Shown here: positions 1 to 9,759 of the stretch, piece after piece
How the letters are laid out: each line of letters begins with the position of its first letter
Numbering within the stretch: the first letter of the stretch is position 1
Made by a program: the position numbers and the translations under genes
NCBI GenBank assembly: GCA_913045275.1
Contig: CAJWPG010000002.1
Span: 1-64,000, forward strand
Length of the DNA: 64,000 nucleotides
Source: an uncultured Pelagibacteraceae bacterium
GTDB lineage: Bacteria > Pseudomonadota > Alphaproteobacteria > Pelagibacterales > Pelagibacteraceae
Direction: 5' to 3'
Notes under the pieces: model-generated
What the model was told of the DNA's origin: nothing
The model's input: the letters and a program-made list of their open reading frames with translations, nothing else
Databases searched by the model: none

Positions 1-2
1 GA

Positions 3-65
3 CGAGGAAAATCAATTAAAAAAGTGGATATAAATATAAATCCAAAGCTGAAGCCGGTTGATTGA
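3..65 (+). CDS. Possible 3' end of a CDS truncated by the window edge (…RGKSIKKVDININPKLKPVD*)
   Basis: Open frame from base 3 to TGA at 63-65; only about 20 codons visible. Confidence 0.25.
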   Translation, partial: RGKSIKKVDININPKLKPVD

Positions 66-75
66 TTGATTTAAA

Positions 76-138
76 ATGAAAAAACTTTTAGGGATCGTGG
101 TTCTGGGTTTGTTGTGGTGCAATGTTAGTATAGCTTGA
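76..138 (+). pseudogene. 20-codon signal-peptide-like ORF (MKKLLGIVVLGLLWCNVSIA) followed by tandem stops TGA TAA; possible decayed secreted protein gene
   Basis: Read from sequence: ATG at 76, Lys-Lys then hydrophobic core and A-x-A-like end, stops at 136-141; frame is open again afterwards (ETYERLRVGRTISQAINHTTNAPNV*). Confidence 0.3.
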
Positions 139-347
139 TAAGAAACTTATGAAAGACTGCGAGTCGGAAGAACAATTAGCCAAGCCATAAATCATACGAC
201 GAACGCGCCCAACGTATAAAAAGCATTCACCTCAAATTCACCTCAGGGAGTTCTACTTCCTTCCATTCTATAGCATTATTCAACAATTTTTATTTTTAAA
301 AAAATTAAGATAATTATTATGTTTATTGAAAATTAATGAGATTTTAG

Positions 348-423
348 TGGTGCCCCCGCACGGATTCGAACCGCGGACCTATTGATTACAAATCAATTGC
401 TCTACCAGCTGAGCTACAAGGGC
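348..423 (-). tRNA. tRNA-Thr(TGT)
   Basis: Reverse complement GCCCTTGTAGCTCAGCTGGTAGAGCAATTGATTTGTAATCAATAGGTCCGCGGTTCGAATCCGTGCGGGGGCACCA folds as a cloverleaf; anticodon TGT; CCA encoded. Confidence 0.95.
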
Positions 424-456
424 ATAAAATGTTTTGTAATATGATTTTGTAAATTA

Positions 457-1200
457 TCAAGATAATTTTTTTTGTTGGTTTATATGATGAAAAACAATAG
501 CTGCGCTATTTGATATATTTAAACTTTCAACATTATTATTGATATTAATTTTTACATTAAAATCCGTGTATTTTGTAGTGTGTTTTTTTATACCAAAACC
601 CTCTGAACCAAATAATAAAATATTATTTCCATTCCATTTAATTTTAGTGAAGTCTTTTTCACCATTTACATCAAATCCATAAACCCAAAAATTTTTATCC
701 CTTAAGTATTTTAATGTAGTGTTAATGTTAGATACCTCAAAAATATTTAAAAATTCTAAACAACCGCTTGCAGATTTATACATTAATTTGCTTTCGTTAG
801 GAAAATGTCTTTCTTTTACAATTAATCCGTCAATATTAAATGATGCAGCACTTCTAATTATTGATCCTATATTTCTTGGATCTGTCACTTCATCCAAACA
901 AACAAATGTTAAATTGTTTTGTTCTTTAATAAATTCTTTTAATTGAATTTTTTCTAATTGTTCGATTTCAGCAACATAACCTTGATGCAACATTCCTTCT
1001 TTATTACAATATTTATCTAATTCTTTTTTTGTTTTAAAATATACTTTTATATCTTTAAGAAGATTTTTTTTCGGGCTAACTCGATGAATACTTTTCTTAC
1101 TTTCTTCAGTTAAAAAAACTCTAAGAACTTTTCTTTTAGTATTTTTTAAAGCCTCTGTTACAGCATGTTTTCCAACTATAAAGAAAGATGAATTTTTCAT
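457..1200 (-). CDS. rlmB: 23S rRNA (guanosine-2'-O-)-methyltransferase RlmB / SpoU family
   Basis: SpoU motifs: DEVTDPRNIGSIIRSAASF, LLFGSEGFGI, LNISNSAAIVFH. Confidence 0.9.
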   Translation of the reverse strand: MKNSSFFIVGKHAVTEALKNTKRKVLRVFLTEESKKSIHRVSPKKNLLKDIKVYFKTKKELDKYCNKEGMLHQGYVAEIEQLEKIQLKEFIKEQNNLTFVCLDEVTDPRNIGSIIRSAASFNIDGLIVKERHFPNESKLMYKSASGCLEFLNIFEVSNINTTLKYLRDKNFWVYGFDVNGEKDFTKIKWNGNNILLFGSEGFGIKKHTTKYTDFNVKININNNVESLNISNSAAIVFHHINQQKKLS

Positions 1201-1252
1201 ATAAATATCGATTTTAAACGATTTTTTAGCTTTTTTTCGTATAATTCACGTA

Positions 1253-1280
1253 TTGCATTTGTGCAATAAAAATATATAAA
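1253..1280 (+). promoter_or_regulatory. Candidate sigma70 promoter for tRNA-Tyr/tRNA-Gly/tuf (TTGCAT-N16-TATAAA)
   Basis: Read by eye; located 54 bp upstream of tRNA-Tyr. Confidence 0.45.
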
Positions 1281-1309
1281 ACGCATGTTGTTTAAAGCTT
1301 TATTGAACA

Positions 1310-1325
1310 AGGGGACGCTTCCCCT
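1310..1325 (+). other. GC-rich hairpin AGGGGA-CGCT-TCCCCT in the tRNA-Tyr 5' leader
   Basis: Perfect 6-bp inverted repeat. Confidence 0.6.
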
Positions 1326-1333
1326 GCGATTAA

Positions 1334-1419
<86 letters not shown>

Positions 1420-1464
1420 TTCAGTAATTTTTTTTACAATAATATTGGAGTGGACTTGGGTGTT

Positions 1465-1538
1465 GCGGGTGTAGTTCAGTGGTAGAACACTAGCCTTCCA
1501 AGCTGGTTGCGTGAGTTCGATTCTCATCACCCGCTCCA
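1465..1538 (+). tRNA. tRNA-Gly(TCC)
   Basis: Acceptor GCGGGTG/CACCCGC, anticodon loop CTTCCAA, CCA encoded. Confidence 0.95.
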
Positions 1539-1582
1539 AAAATTAAAAGTAAATGAATATATAAAATGAGGTAAAAAAAGTA

Positions 1583-2776
1583 ATGGCTGAGAAAAAAAAA
1601 TTTGAGAGAACAAAACCACATGCTAACGTAGGTACAATTGGTCATGTGGACCATGGAAAAACAACTTTAACTACAGCTATAACAAAAGTTTTAGCTGAAT
1701 CTGGAGGAGCAGAATTTATTGCTTATGATCAAATTGATAAAGCTCCAGAAGAAAAAGAGCGAGGCATAACTATAGCGACTGCACACGTTGAATATGAAAC
1801 GGAAAAAAGACATTATGCCCATGTAGATTGCCCAGGCCACGCAGATTATGTAAAAAACATGATTACCGGAGCAGCACAAATGGATGGAGCGATACTTGTA
1901 GTTAATGCAGCTGACGGTCCAATGCCTCAAACAAGAGAACATATCCTTTTGGCAAGACAAGTTGGAGTTCCAGCTCTTGTTGTTTACTTAAATAAAGTTG
2001 ATCAAGTAGACGATAAAGAAATGATAGATCTTGTTGAAGAGGAAATTAAAGAACTTTTAACTTCATATAAATTTCCGGGTGACAAAATACCAATCATTAA
2101 GGGTTCTGCTTTAGCAGCAGTAGAGGAAAAAGATGAAGCTATTGGAAAAAATTCAATTTTAGAATTATTGAAAGCCATAGATGAGCACATACCTCAACCT
2201 ACAAGACCAAAGGATAAACCATTCTTAATGCCTGTTGAAGATGTATTTACTATATCTGGACGTGGTACGGTTGCAACTGGACGTGTCGAACAAGGAGTTG
2301 TTAAAACTGGTGAAGAACTTGAAATAGTAGGTATTAAAGAAACAAGAAAAACAGTTTGTACTGGCGTTGAAATGTTTAGAAAAATTTTAGACTCAGGTGA
2401 AGCAGGTGATAACATTGGCGCATTATTAAGAGGTGTTGAAAGAACAGATGTTGAGAGAGGACAAGTTTTATGTAAGCCAGGATCGATAACACCACATACA
2501 AAATTTGAGGCTCAAGCATATGTTTTAAAAAAAGAAGAAGGTGGTAGACATACTCCATTCTTTACTAAATACAGACCTCAGTTTTATTTTAGAACAACTG
2601 ATGTAACTGGAGAAGTAGAATTACCTGCAGGAACAGAAATGATCATGCCTGGCGATGATGCAAAATTTACAGTTAAATTAATAACACCAATTGCTATGAA
2701 CGAAAAACTTAATTTTGCAATAAGAGAAGGTGGTAGAACAGTAGGAGCTGGAGTAGTAACTAAGATTATAGAGTAA
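1583..2776 (+). CDS. tuf: Elongation factor Tu
   Basis: [23 protein letters not shown] motifs; full length 397 aa. Confidence 0.99.
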   Translation: MAEKKKFERTKPHANVGTIGHVDHGKTTLTTAITKVLAESGGAEFIAYDQIDKAPEEKERGITIATAHVEYETEKRHYAHVDCPGHADYVKNMITGAAQMDGAILVVNAADGPMPQTREHILLARQVGVPALVVYLNKVDQVDDKEMIDLVEEEIKELLTSYKFPGDKIPIIKGSALAAVEEKDEAIGKNSILELLKAIDEHIPQPTRPKDKPFLMPVEDVFTISGRGTVATGRVEQGVVKTGEELEIVGIKETRKTVCTGVEMFRKILDSGEAGDNIGALLRGVERTDVERGQVLCKPGSITPHTKFEAQAYVLKKEEGGRHTPFFTKYRPQFYFRTTDVTGEVELPAGTEMIMPGDDAKFTVKLITPIAMNEKLNFAIREGGRTVGAGVVTKIIE

Positions 2777-2783
2777 ACTCCTT

Positions 2784-2859
2784 AGGAGTGTAGCTCAATT
2801 GGTAGAGCGCCGGTCTCCAAAACCGGAGGTTGGGGGTTCGATTCCCTCCGCTCCTGCCA
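2784..2859 (+). tRNA. tRNA-Trp(CCA)
   Basis: Acceptor AGGAGTG/CGCTCCT, anticodon loop CTCCAAA; located between tuf and secE. Confidence 0.95.
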
Positions 2860-2875
2860 ACAACAGATAGAAATT

Positions 2876-3067
2876 ATGAGAAATCCTTTGAAATTTATTC
2901 AAGATGTAAAACAAGAAGCATTTAAGGTTACTTGGCCCACTGGCAAAGAGACAGTTCAAGGTGCTTTAATGGTTGTTGCCATGGCAATCATTGCATCTTT
3001 ATTTTTTTTATTACTTGACCAGGTTTTAAAATTTTTTTTAGAAATGGTTCTTAAGGTGAGTTTTTAA
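2876..3067 (+). CDS. secE: Preprotein translocase subunit SecE
   Basis: 63 aa, single TM segment, VTWPTGKET motif, upstream of nusG. Confidence 0.93.
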   Translation: MRNPLKFIQDVKQEAFKVTWPTGKETVQGALMVVAMAIIASLFFLLLDQVLKFFLEMVLKVSF

Positions 3068-3597
3068 TGAAAAATTGGTATATTGTTCAATCTCATTCAA
3101 GCTTTGAAAATAAGGTTGCTAAGCAAATAAAAGAGGAAGCAGAAAAAGCAAAAATTTCTGAAAAAATTGGAGAAATTGTTGTACCCACTCATGATGTAAC
3201 TGAAGTCAAAAGAGGCAAAAGAATTCAAAGAAAAAAGAAATATTTTCCAGGATATGTATTGATTAAGAGTGAAATGGATAACAATATTTACCATATGATC
3301 AAAAACATAAAAAAAGTATCTGGATTTCTTGGATCAAGAGGCTCACCAATTCCTGTTTCAGATAAAGAAATAGAAAAAATATTGGGCCAAATAAAAGATG
3401 GTGTAGCCCAACCAAAATCTGCTATAGAATATAATATTGGAGAACAAGTTCAAGTTATAGACGGACCTTTTGCATCATTTAGTGGAATGGTTGAAGATAT
3501 TGATGAGGAAAAACTAAGATTAAAAGTATCAGTATCAATATTTGGTCGTCCTACTCCAGTAGACTTAGAATATAACCAAGTTGAGAAAGCAAGCTAA
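3067..3597 (+). CDS. nusG: Transcription termination/antitermination protein NusG
   Basis: [15 protein letters not shown]…PGYVLI…[14 protein letters not shown] motif. Confidence 0.97.
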   Translation: MKNWYIVQSHSSFENKVAKQIKEEAEKAKISEKIGEIVVPTHDVTEVKRGKRIQRKKKYFPGYVLIKSEMDNNIYHMIKNIKKVSGFLGSRGSPIPVSDKEIEKILGQIKDGVAQPKSAIEYNIGEQVQVIDGPFASFSGMVEDIDEEKLRLKVSVSIFGRPTPVDLEYNQVEKAS

Positions 3598-4025
3598 TGG
3601 CAAAAAAAGAAATAAGTGGCTATGTAAAATTACAAATTAAAGGTGGACAGGCAAATCCTGCGCCTCCTGTTGGTCCGGCTTTAGGTCAAAGAGGAATTAA
3701 TATAATGGAATTCTGTAAAGCTTTTAATGAAAAAACAAAATCTTTTGCAGGAAAACCTGTTCCAGTAATAATTACTGTTTATAAAGATAAAAAATTTGAT
3801 TTTATTATTAAATCTCCACCAGCCTCTCACTTTATTAAAGAGGCGGTAAAATTAAAAAGTGGTTCTAAAGAACCAGGTCGAAATATAGTAGCATCAATTT
3901 CAAAAAAACAATTAGAAGAAATTGCAAAAAAAAAAATGGAAGATTTAAATGCAAATGATTTAAAAGAAGCATCAAAAATAATTGCAGGCTCTGCAAGATC
4001 TATGGGTATAGAGGTAAAAGAATAA
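3597..4025 (+). CDS. rplK: 50S ribosomal protein L11
   Basis: [22 protein letters not shown]; operon position. Confidence 0.98.
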   Translation: MAKKEISGYVKLQIKGGQANPAPPVGPALGQRGINIMEFCKAFNEKTKSFAGKPVPVIITVYKDKKFDFIIKSPPASHFIKEAVKLKSGSKEPGRNIVASISKKQLEEIAKKKMEDLNANDLKEASKIIAGSARSMGIEVKE

Positions 4026-4714
4026 TGCAATCAAAAAGATACAAACAATTACCTGAAAAAACTAAAGAATTACCGGCAGAAGCTATAGAAAAAGTACTTT
4101 CAGTAGTTATAGCAAATTGCACAACTAAATTTGACGAATCTGTAGATTTAAATTTTCAAATTAATAACAAACAAAAAAAAAATGAAATCAATATTAGAAC
4201 AGTTATAAATTTACCTGGAGGCACAGGTAAAAAAGTTAAAATCGCTGTTGTATGCGAAGATGCAAAAATTCAAGAAGCGAAAGATGCAGGTGCCGAATTT
4301 GTCGGAGGTGAAGAACTTATAGAAAAAATTAAAGGTGGCGATTTTAATTTTGAAAAATTAATTTGCACATCTGGAATGATGATTAAACTTTCAAAACTTG
4401 GTAAAGTATTGGGGCCAAAAGGTTTAATGCCGAACCCAAAACTTGGTACTGTAACAAACGACATTAAGAAGGCAGTTACTGATGCTAAATCTGGACAAGT
4501 CGAAATTAGAAATGATAAAGATGGAAATATTGGTTTAAGCATTGGAAAAAAATCATTTCAAGACGATCTATTATTAAAAAATTATAATGCAGTTATTGAT
4601 TCTTTAGAAAAAGAAAAAGCTAATATTACAATAAAAGGTGATTTGATTAAACAAGCTTTTATAACTTCTAGTATGGGAGTTTCGTATAAACTAAAATTAG
4701 ACAAAAATTTATAA
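4025..4714 (+). CDS. rplA: 50S ribosomal protein L1
   Basis: L1 signature KLGKVLGPKGLMPNPKLGTVT. Confidence 0.98.
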   Translation: MQSKRYKQLPEKTKELPAEAIEKVLSVVIANCTTKFDESVDLNFQINNKQKKNEINIRTVINLPGGTGKKVKIAVVCEDAKIQEAKDAGAEFVGGEELIEKIKGGDFNFEKLICTSGMMIKLSKLGKVLGPKGLMPNPKLGTVTNDIKKAVTDAKSGQVEIRNDKDGNIGLSIGKKSFQDDLLLKNYNAVIDSLEKEKANITIKGDLIKQAFITSSMGVSYKLKLDKNL

Positions 4715-4719
4715 TCGTT

Positions 4720-5229
4720 ATGATGAATAAAGATCAAAAGAAACAATATATTGATGAAATGACAACTCAGTTTGATAAGTCTGAGACGGTTATAGTTACG
4801 CATTATCAAGGATTAACCGTTTCTCAATTAGATGATTTGAGAAAAAGAATGAGAGAACATGGTATTATTTTTAAGATAACCAAAAATAGAATTACTAAAT
4901 TAGCTCTAGAAAAAACTAAGTGTAAAGATATATCAAAACTATTTATCGGACCTACAGCAGTAGCTATGTCTGAAGATGCTATAACTTCAGCAAAAATATT
5001 AACAAAGTTCTCTAAAGAAAATGAAAACCTAAAAATTCTTGGAGGAATTATGGGTGGCGATATTTTAGGCGTTGCAGAAGTTAAAAATGTAGCAACTCTC
5101 CCTACATTAGATGAAGCTAGAGCTAAAATTGTAGGAATATTGAGGTCACCAGCGCAAAAAATTATAAGTATTTTACTTGCACCGGCGTCAAAAATCGCTA
5201 TTTTAGCGCTCGAAAAATCAAAAAAATAA
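4720..5229 (+). CDS. rplJ: 50S ribosomal protein L10
   Basis: Family resemblance and operon position (MM start; may begin at 4723). Confidence 0.95.
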   Translation: MMNKDQKKQYIDEMTTQFDKSETVIVTHYQGLTVSQLDDLRKRMREHGIIFKITKNRITKLALEKTKCKDISKLFIGPTAVAMSEDAITSAKILTKFSKENENLKILGGIMGGDILGVAEVKNVATLPTLDEARAKIVGILRSPAQKIISILLAPASKIAILALEKSKK

Positions 5230-5249
5230 CCAGGGACAAAAAAATTATT

Positions 5250-5621
5250 ATGGCTGACTTAAATAAAATTATAGACGATCTATCAAGCTTGACTGTTGTT
5301 GAAGCAGCAGAACTTTCAAAACAATTAGAGGAAAAATGGGGCGTTACAGCAGCAGCAGTAGCAGCGGCACCAGCAGCAGGAACACCTGGAGCAGCACCGA
5401 CAGAAGAAAAAGATGAATTTACTATCATGTTAATTTCTGCAGGTGATAAAAAAATTAATGTTATAAAAGAAGTTAGAGCTATTACTGCCCTAGGTTTAAA
5501 AGAAGCTAAAGATTTAGTCGAAGCAGCACCAAAAGAAGTCAAATCAGGTGTTAACAAAAAAGAAGCGGAAGAAATTAAAGCTAAGCTTGAAGCAGCTGGA
5601 GCAAAAGTAGAACTTAAGTAA
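5250..5621 (+). CDS. rplL: 50S ribosomal protein L7/L12
   Basis: Ala-rich hinge; IKVIRE-like [27 protein letters not shown]. Confidence 0.98.
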   Translation: MADLNKIIDDLSSLTVVEAAELSKQLEEKWGVTAAAVAAAPAAGTPGAAPTEEKDEFTIMLISAGDKKINVIKEVRAITALGLKEAKDLVEAAPKEVKSGVNKKEAEEIKAKLEAAGAKVELK

Positions 5622-5640
5622 TTAATTAGAAAGATTTTAA

Positions 5641-5666
5641 TTGCTGATTAATTTATTAATTAGCAA
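5641..5666 (+). other. 11-bp inverted repeat in the rplL-rpoB intergenic region
   Basis: TTGCTGATTAA-TTTA-TTAATTAGCAA, one G·U; 8 bp before the rpoB ATG. Confidence 0.7.
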
Positions 5667-5674
5667 AAGTATAG

Positions 5675-8600
5675 ATGCAATTATCTTTTACTGAAAAAAA
5701 AAATATAAGAAAAAGTTTTGGCAAACTTAAAGAAAGTTTATCAATACCAAATCTTATAGAAGTACAAAAAAATTCATATAAACAATTAACAGAATTTAAA
5801 GGTGATATTGACCAACATCTTATAAAGGGATTTGATAGAGTATTTAAAAGCATTTTCCCTATTGAAGATCTAAATGATAAAGCTACATTGGAATATGTTT
5901 CTTATAAATTAGAAAAACCAAAATTTGATGTAGAAGAATGCATAACAAGAGGATTAACTTATTCAGCAGCACTTAAATGTACTTTGAGGCTAGTTGTATA
6001 TGAAATAGATCAAGAAAATAATACTAAAGATATAATGTCAGCAAAGGAACAAGAAGTTTACATGGGAGAAGTTCCAATGATGACCGAAAGCGGAACTTTC
6101 ATAACCAATGGAGTCCAAAGAGTAGTAGTAAACCAAATGCATAGAAGTCCTGGAGTTTTCTTTGATCATGACAAAGGCAAATCCCATGCAAGTGGAAAGT
6201 TACTCTTTAATTGTAGAATAATACCTAATAGAGGTTCATGGCTTGATTTTGAGTTTGATGTAAAAGACTTTCTATATTTTAGAATAGACAGAAAGAAAAA
6301 AATTTTAATATCAACACTACTTCTTGCATTAGGTTATTCTAAAAATGATATTGTTAACGAATATTACGAAAAAGAAACTTATTTATTTGATGAAAAAATA
6401 TCGAAATGGAAAACAAAATTTGATCCTGAAAATTATAAAGCAAAAAATTTTTCTGAAGAGGTTGTAAATTCCAAAACAAAAAAAGTTGTAATTAAATTAG
6501 GAGAAAAAATTAATTTCTTAACAGCAAAAAAACTCGCCAATGAAGGTTTAAAAGATATTTACGTTTCTAATGAATCTTTATATGGGAAATTTTTATATAA
6601 AAATATTAAGAAAGAGGAAGAATCATTTAATATTGGAACCGAATTGAATGAAACTATTATTAAAAAATTTATAGAAAATAAAATTTACACAATAGAAATT
6701 GCTAAAACAAATTCAATTTCAAAAGGACCGTATCTTTTGCAAACTATATTTAATGATAAAAATGATAATAAAAATGACGCTATTACAGAAATATATAAAG
6801 TTTTACGACCAGGCGAACCTCCAACAATAGAAATTGCAGAACAAATATTTAATAATTTATTTTTTAGCTCAGATAGGTATGATTTATCTGATGTAGGAAG
6901 AGTAAAAATAAACTCAAGACTTAATTTAATTTGTTCAGACAAGATTACGATACTAAGAAATGATGATATTTTCTCAATAATTCAAAAAATGTTAGATTTG
7001 AGAGATGGTAAAGATGAGATCGACGATATTGATCATCTTGGAAACAGAAGAGTTAGATCTGTAGGAGAACTAGTTGAAAATCAAGCAAGAATTGGTGTTT
7101 ATAGAATGGAGAGAGCAATTAAAGAAAAAATGACAACACTAGATGTAGAGTCGTCTATGCCACAAGATTTAATTAATGCAAAACCTTTAACGATTTCACT
7201 TAAAGATTTTTTTGCAACATCGCAACTATCTCAATTTATGGATCAAACAAATCCACTATCAGAAATTACACATAAAAGAAGAGTATCAGCACTAGGACCT
7301 GGCGGCTTAACTAGAGAAAGGGCGGGTTTTGAAGTTAGAGACGTTCATCCAACTCACTACGGCAGAATATGCCCAATCGAAACTCCCGAAGGACCAAATA
7401 TTGGTTTAATAAATAGTTTATCGACATATTCAAAAATTAACAAATATGGATTTATAGAGAGTCCATATAAAAAAGTTGAAAATGGAATAGTTCAAGATAA
7501 AATTGAATATCTTTCAGCAATGGAAGAAACAAAATTTACAATTGCTCAAGCTAACTCATTGTTGGATACCAATGGAAAATTTAAAGAACAACTTGTTTCT
7601 TGTAGACAAAATTTAAACTTCATACTCTCAAAATCTGACAACATTGATTATATTGATGTTTCTCCTAAACAACTTGTATCAGTGGCAGCATCATTAATAC
7701 CATTTTTAGAAAATGACGATGCCAATAGAGCATTAATGGGATCCAATATGATGAGACAAGCAGTTCCATTACTGAAACCCGAAGCACCATTAGTCGGCAC
7801 CGGAATTGAAAGTGACGTAGCATTAGATTCAGGTGTAACGATTGTTGCTAAAAGAAATGGTATAGTTGATAAAATAGACGGAAAAAGAATAGTAATTAAA
7901 GCGTCAAATGAAAAAGATTATTCTCAATCAGGTGTAGATATTTATAATCTTCAAAAATTTAAAAGATCCAATCAAAATACATGTATAAATCAAAAACCAT
8001 TAGTTAGAGTAGGAGACAAGGTAAATTCTGGAGATATAATAGCAGATGGACCTTCAACAAAAATTGGAGAATTAGCATTAGGAAAAAATGTAACTGTAGC
8101 TTTCATGCCTTGGCAAGGATACAACTTTGAAGATTCAATTTTAATATCTGAAAGATGTGTAACAGACGATGTATTTACATCGGTACACATAGAGGAATAT
8201 GAAATTATGGCAAGAGATACAAAGCTAGGTGAAGAAGATATAACCAGAGATATGCCCAATGTAAATGAAGAAGCTTTAAAAAACCTAGATGAATCTGGAA
8301 TTGTATATATTGGAGCAGAAGTTAAGCCAGGTGATATTCTGGTAGGAAAAGTTACTCCTAAAGGAGATAGTGCAACGGGAGCTGAAGAAAAATTGTTAAG
8401 ATCAATATTTGGTGAAAAAGCTATTGATGTAACAGATACCTCGCTGAAAATGCCAAGCGGTAGTGGAGGAATCGTTGTAGATGTTAGAGTTTTTAATAGA
8501 CATGGAATTGATAAAGACGAAAGATCAATAACTATAGAAAGAGCAGAAATTGAAAGTGTCCAAGAAGACAAGAAAGTCGAAGAGGAAATTTTAGAGAGAA

Positions 8601-9757
8601 GCATTAAACAAAGAGCATCAACAATACTTTCAGGTGCAAAATTGAATAAAAAAATAAAAAATATTGAGAATGGCACAAAAATAAATGAAGAGATCATAAA
8701 TAACTTTCTAATATCTGATTTATTCAAAATTAATACTGAAGACGAAAATATAAACGATGTACTGTCTCAATTAATAGAGCAATACAACGTAGCAAAAAAA
8801 GATATACAAGATCGTTTTGAAGATAAAGTTTTAAAAATAAAACAAGGCGACGACTTGTTGCCAAGTGTAATGAAAATGGTTAAAATTTTTGTTGCTATTA
8901 AAAGGAGACTAAGACCTGGAGATAAAATGTCAGGAAGACATGGAAACAAGGGAGTTGTTAGTAAAATTGTACCTGTAGAAGATATGCCTTACAGAGAAAA
9001 TGGAAAACCTGTTGACATAGTTTTAAATCCTTTAGGCGTACCTAGTAGAATGAATGTGGGACAAATTTTAGAAACTCATTTAGGTTGGTCTTGCACTGAA
9101 CTTGGTGAAAAATTGAATCAATTAGTAAATGAAAATCAAAAAAAAATAGAAAAAACAGAAAAAATTAAATCTTTTTTGAAATCTGTTTATGGAAAACAAA
9201 TATTTGATGAAAATATAGAAAATCTATCTGATTCAGAGTTTAATGATTTATGTAAAAATATTCAACAAGGCGTTCCTATATCCACACCAGTTTTTGATGG
9301 TGCTAAAGAACAAGATGTAACAAAAATGTTAGAATTAGCTAACCTACCAAGTTCAGGACAAACTGATTTGTGGGATGGAAGAACAGGGAAAAAATTTGAT
9401 AGAGAGGTTACGGTTGGAACTATTTATATGCTCAAACTACACCATCTAGTGGAAGACAAAATTCACGCAAGATCTACAGGTCCGTATAGCTTGGTAACAC
9501 AACAACCTCTTGGTGGCAAAGCTCAATTAGGAGGTCAAAGGTTTGGCGAAATGGAAGTTTGGGCACTCGAAGCTTATGGCGCATCCTACACATTACAGGA
9601 AATTTTAACAGTAAAATCCGATGATGTTGCAGGTAGAGTAAAAGTTTACGAAACAATTGTAAAAGGTGAAGAAAATTTTGAATCAGGAATCCCCGAGTCA
9701 TTTAATGTACTGATAAAAGAAATAAAATCTTTAGCTTTAAATGTGGAGTTAAACTAA
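5675..9757 (+). CDS. rpoB: DNA-directed RNA polymerase subunit beta
   Basis: 1360 aa; [57 protein letters not shown]. Confidence 0.99.
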   Translation: MQLSFTEKKNIRKSFGKLKESLSIPNLIEVQKNSYKQLTEFKGDIDQHLIKGFDRVFKSIFPIEDLNDKATLEYVSYKLEKPKFDVEECITRGLTYSAALKCTLRLVVYEIDQENNTKDIMSAKEQEVYMGEVPMMTESGTFITNGVQRVVVNQMHRSPGVFFDHDKGKSHASGKLLFNCRIIPNRGSWLDFEFDVKDFLYFRIDRKKKILISTLLLALGYSKNDIVNEYYEKETYLFDEKISKWKTKFDPENYKAKNFSEEVVNSKTKKVVIKLGEKINFLTAKKLANEGLKDIYVSNESLYGKFLYKNIKKEEESFNIGTELNETIIKKFIENKIYTIEIAKTNSISKGPYLLQTIFNDKNDNKNDAITEIYKVLRPGEPPTIEIAEQIFNNLFFSSDRYDLSDVGRVKINSRLNLICSDKITILRNDDIFSIIQKMLDLRDGKDEIDDIDHLGNRRVRSVGELVENQARIGVYRMERAIKEKMTTLDVESSMPQDLINAKPLTISLKDFFATSQLSQFMDQTNPLSEITHKRRVSALGPGGLTRERAGFEVRDVHPTHYGRICPIETPEGPNIGLINSLSTYSKINKYGFIESPYKKVENGIVQDKIEYLSAMEETKFTIAQANSLLDTNGKFKEQLVSCRQNLNFILSKSDNIDYIDVSPKQLVSVAASLIPFLENDDANRALMGSNMMRQAVPLLKPEAPLVGTGIESDVALDSGVTIVAKRNGIVDKIDGKRIVIKASNEKDYSQSGVDIYNLQKFKRSNQNTCINQKPLVRVGDKVNSGDIIADGPSTKIGELALGKNVTVAFMPWQGYNFEDSILISERCVTDDVFTSVHIEEYEIMARDTKLGEEDITRDMPNVNEEALKNLDESGIVYIGAEVKPGDILVGKVTPKGDSATGAEEKLLRSIFGEKAIDVTDTSLKMPSGSGGIVVDVRVFNRHGIDKDERSITIERAEIESVQEDKKVEEEILERSIKQRASTILSGAKLNKKIKNIENGTKINEEIINNFLISDLFKINTEDENINDVLSQLIEQYNVAKKDIQDRFEDKVLKIKQGDDLLPSVMKMVKIFVAIKRRLRPGDKMSGRHGNKGVVSKIVPVEDMPYRENGKPVDIVLNPLGVPSRMNVGQILETHLGWSCTELGEKLNQLVNENQKKIEKTEKIKSFLKSVYGKQIFDENIENLSDSEFNDLCKNIQQGVPISTPVFDGAKEQDVTKMLELANLPSSGQTDLWDGRTGKKFDREVTVGTIYMLKLHHLVEDKIHARSTGPYSLVTQQPLGGKAQLGGQRFGEMEVWALEAYGASYTLQEILTVKSDDVAGRVKVYETIVKGEENFESGIPESFNVLIKEIKSLALNVELN

Positions 9758-9759
9758 AA

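Noticed and set aside
5347-5405. GCA-rich, triplet-repeat-like tract
   Set aside because: Encodes the Ala-rich hinge of L7/L12, which is expected for this protein.
7990-8727. 245-aa ORF antisense to rpoB
   Set aside because: Low-complexity Ser/Ile/Leu composition typical of antisense translation of an AT-rich gene; rpoB is unambiguous here.
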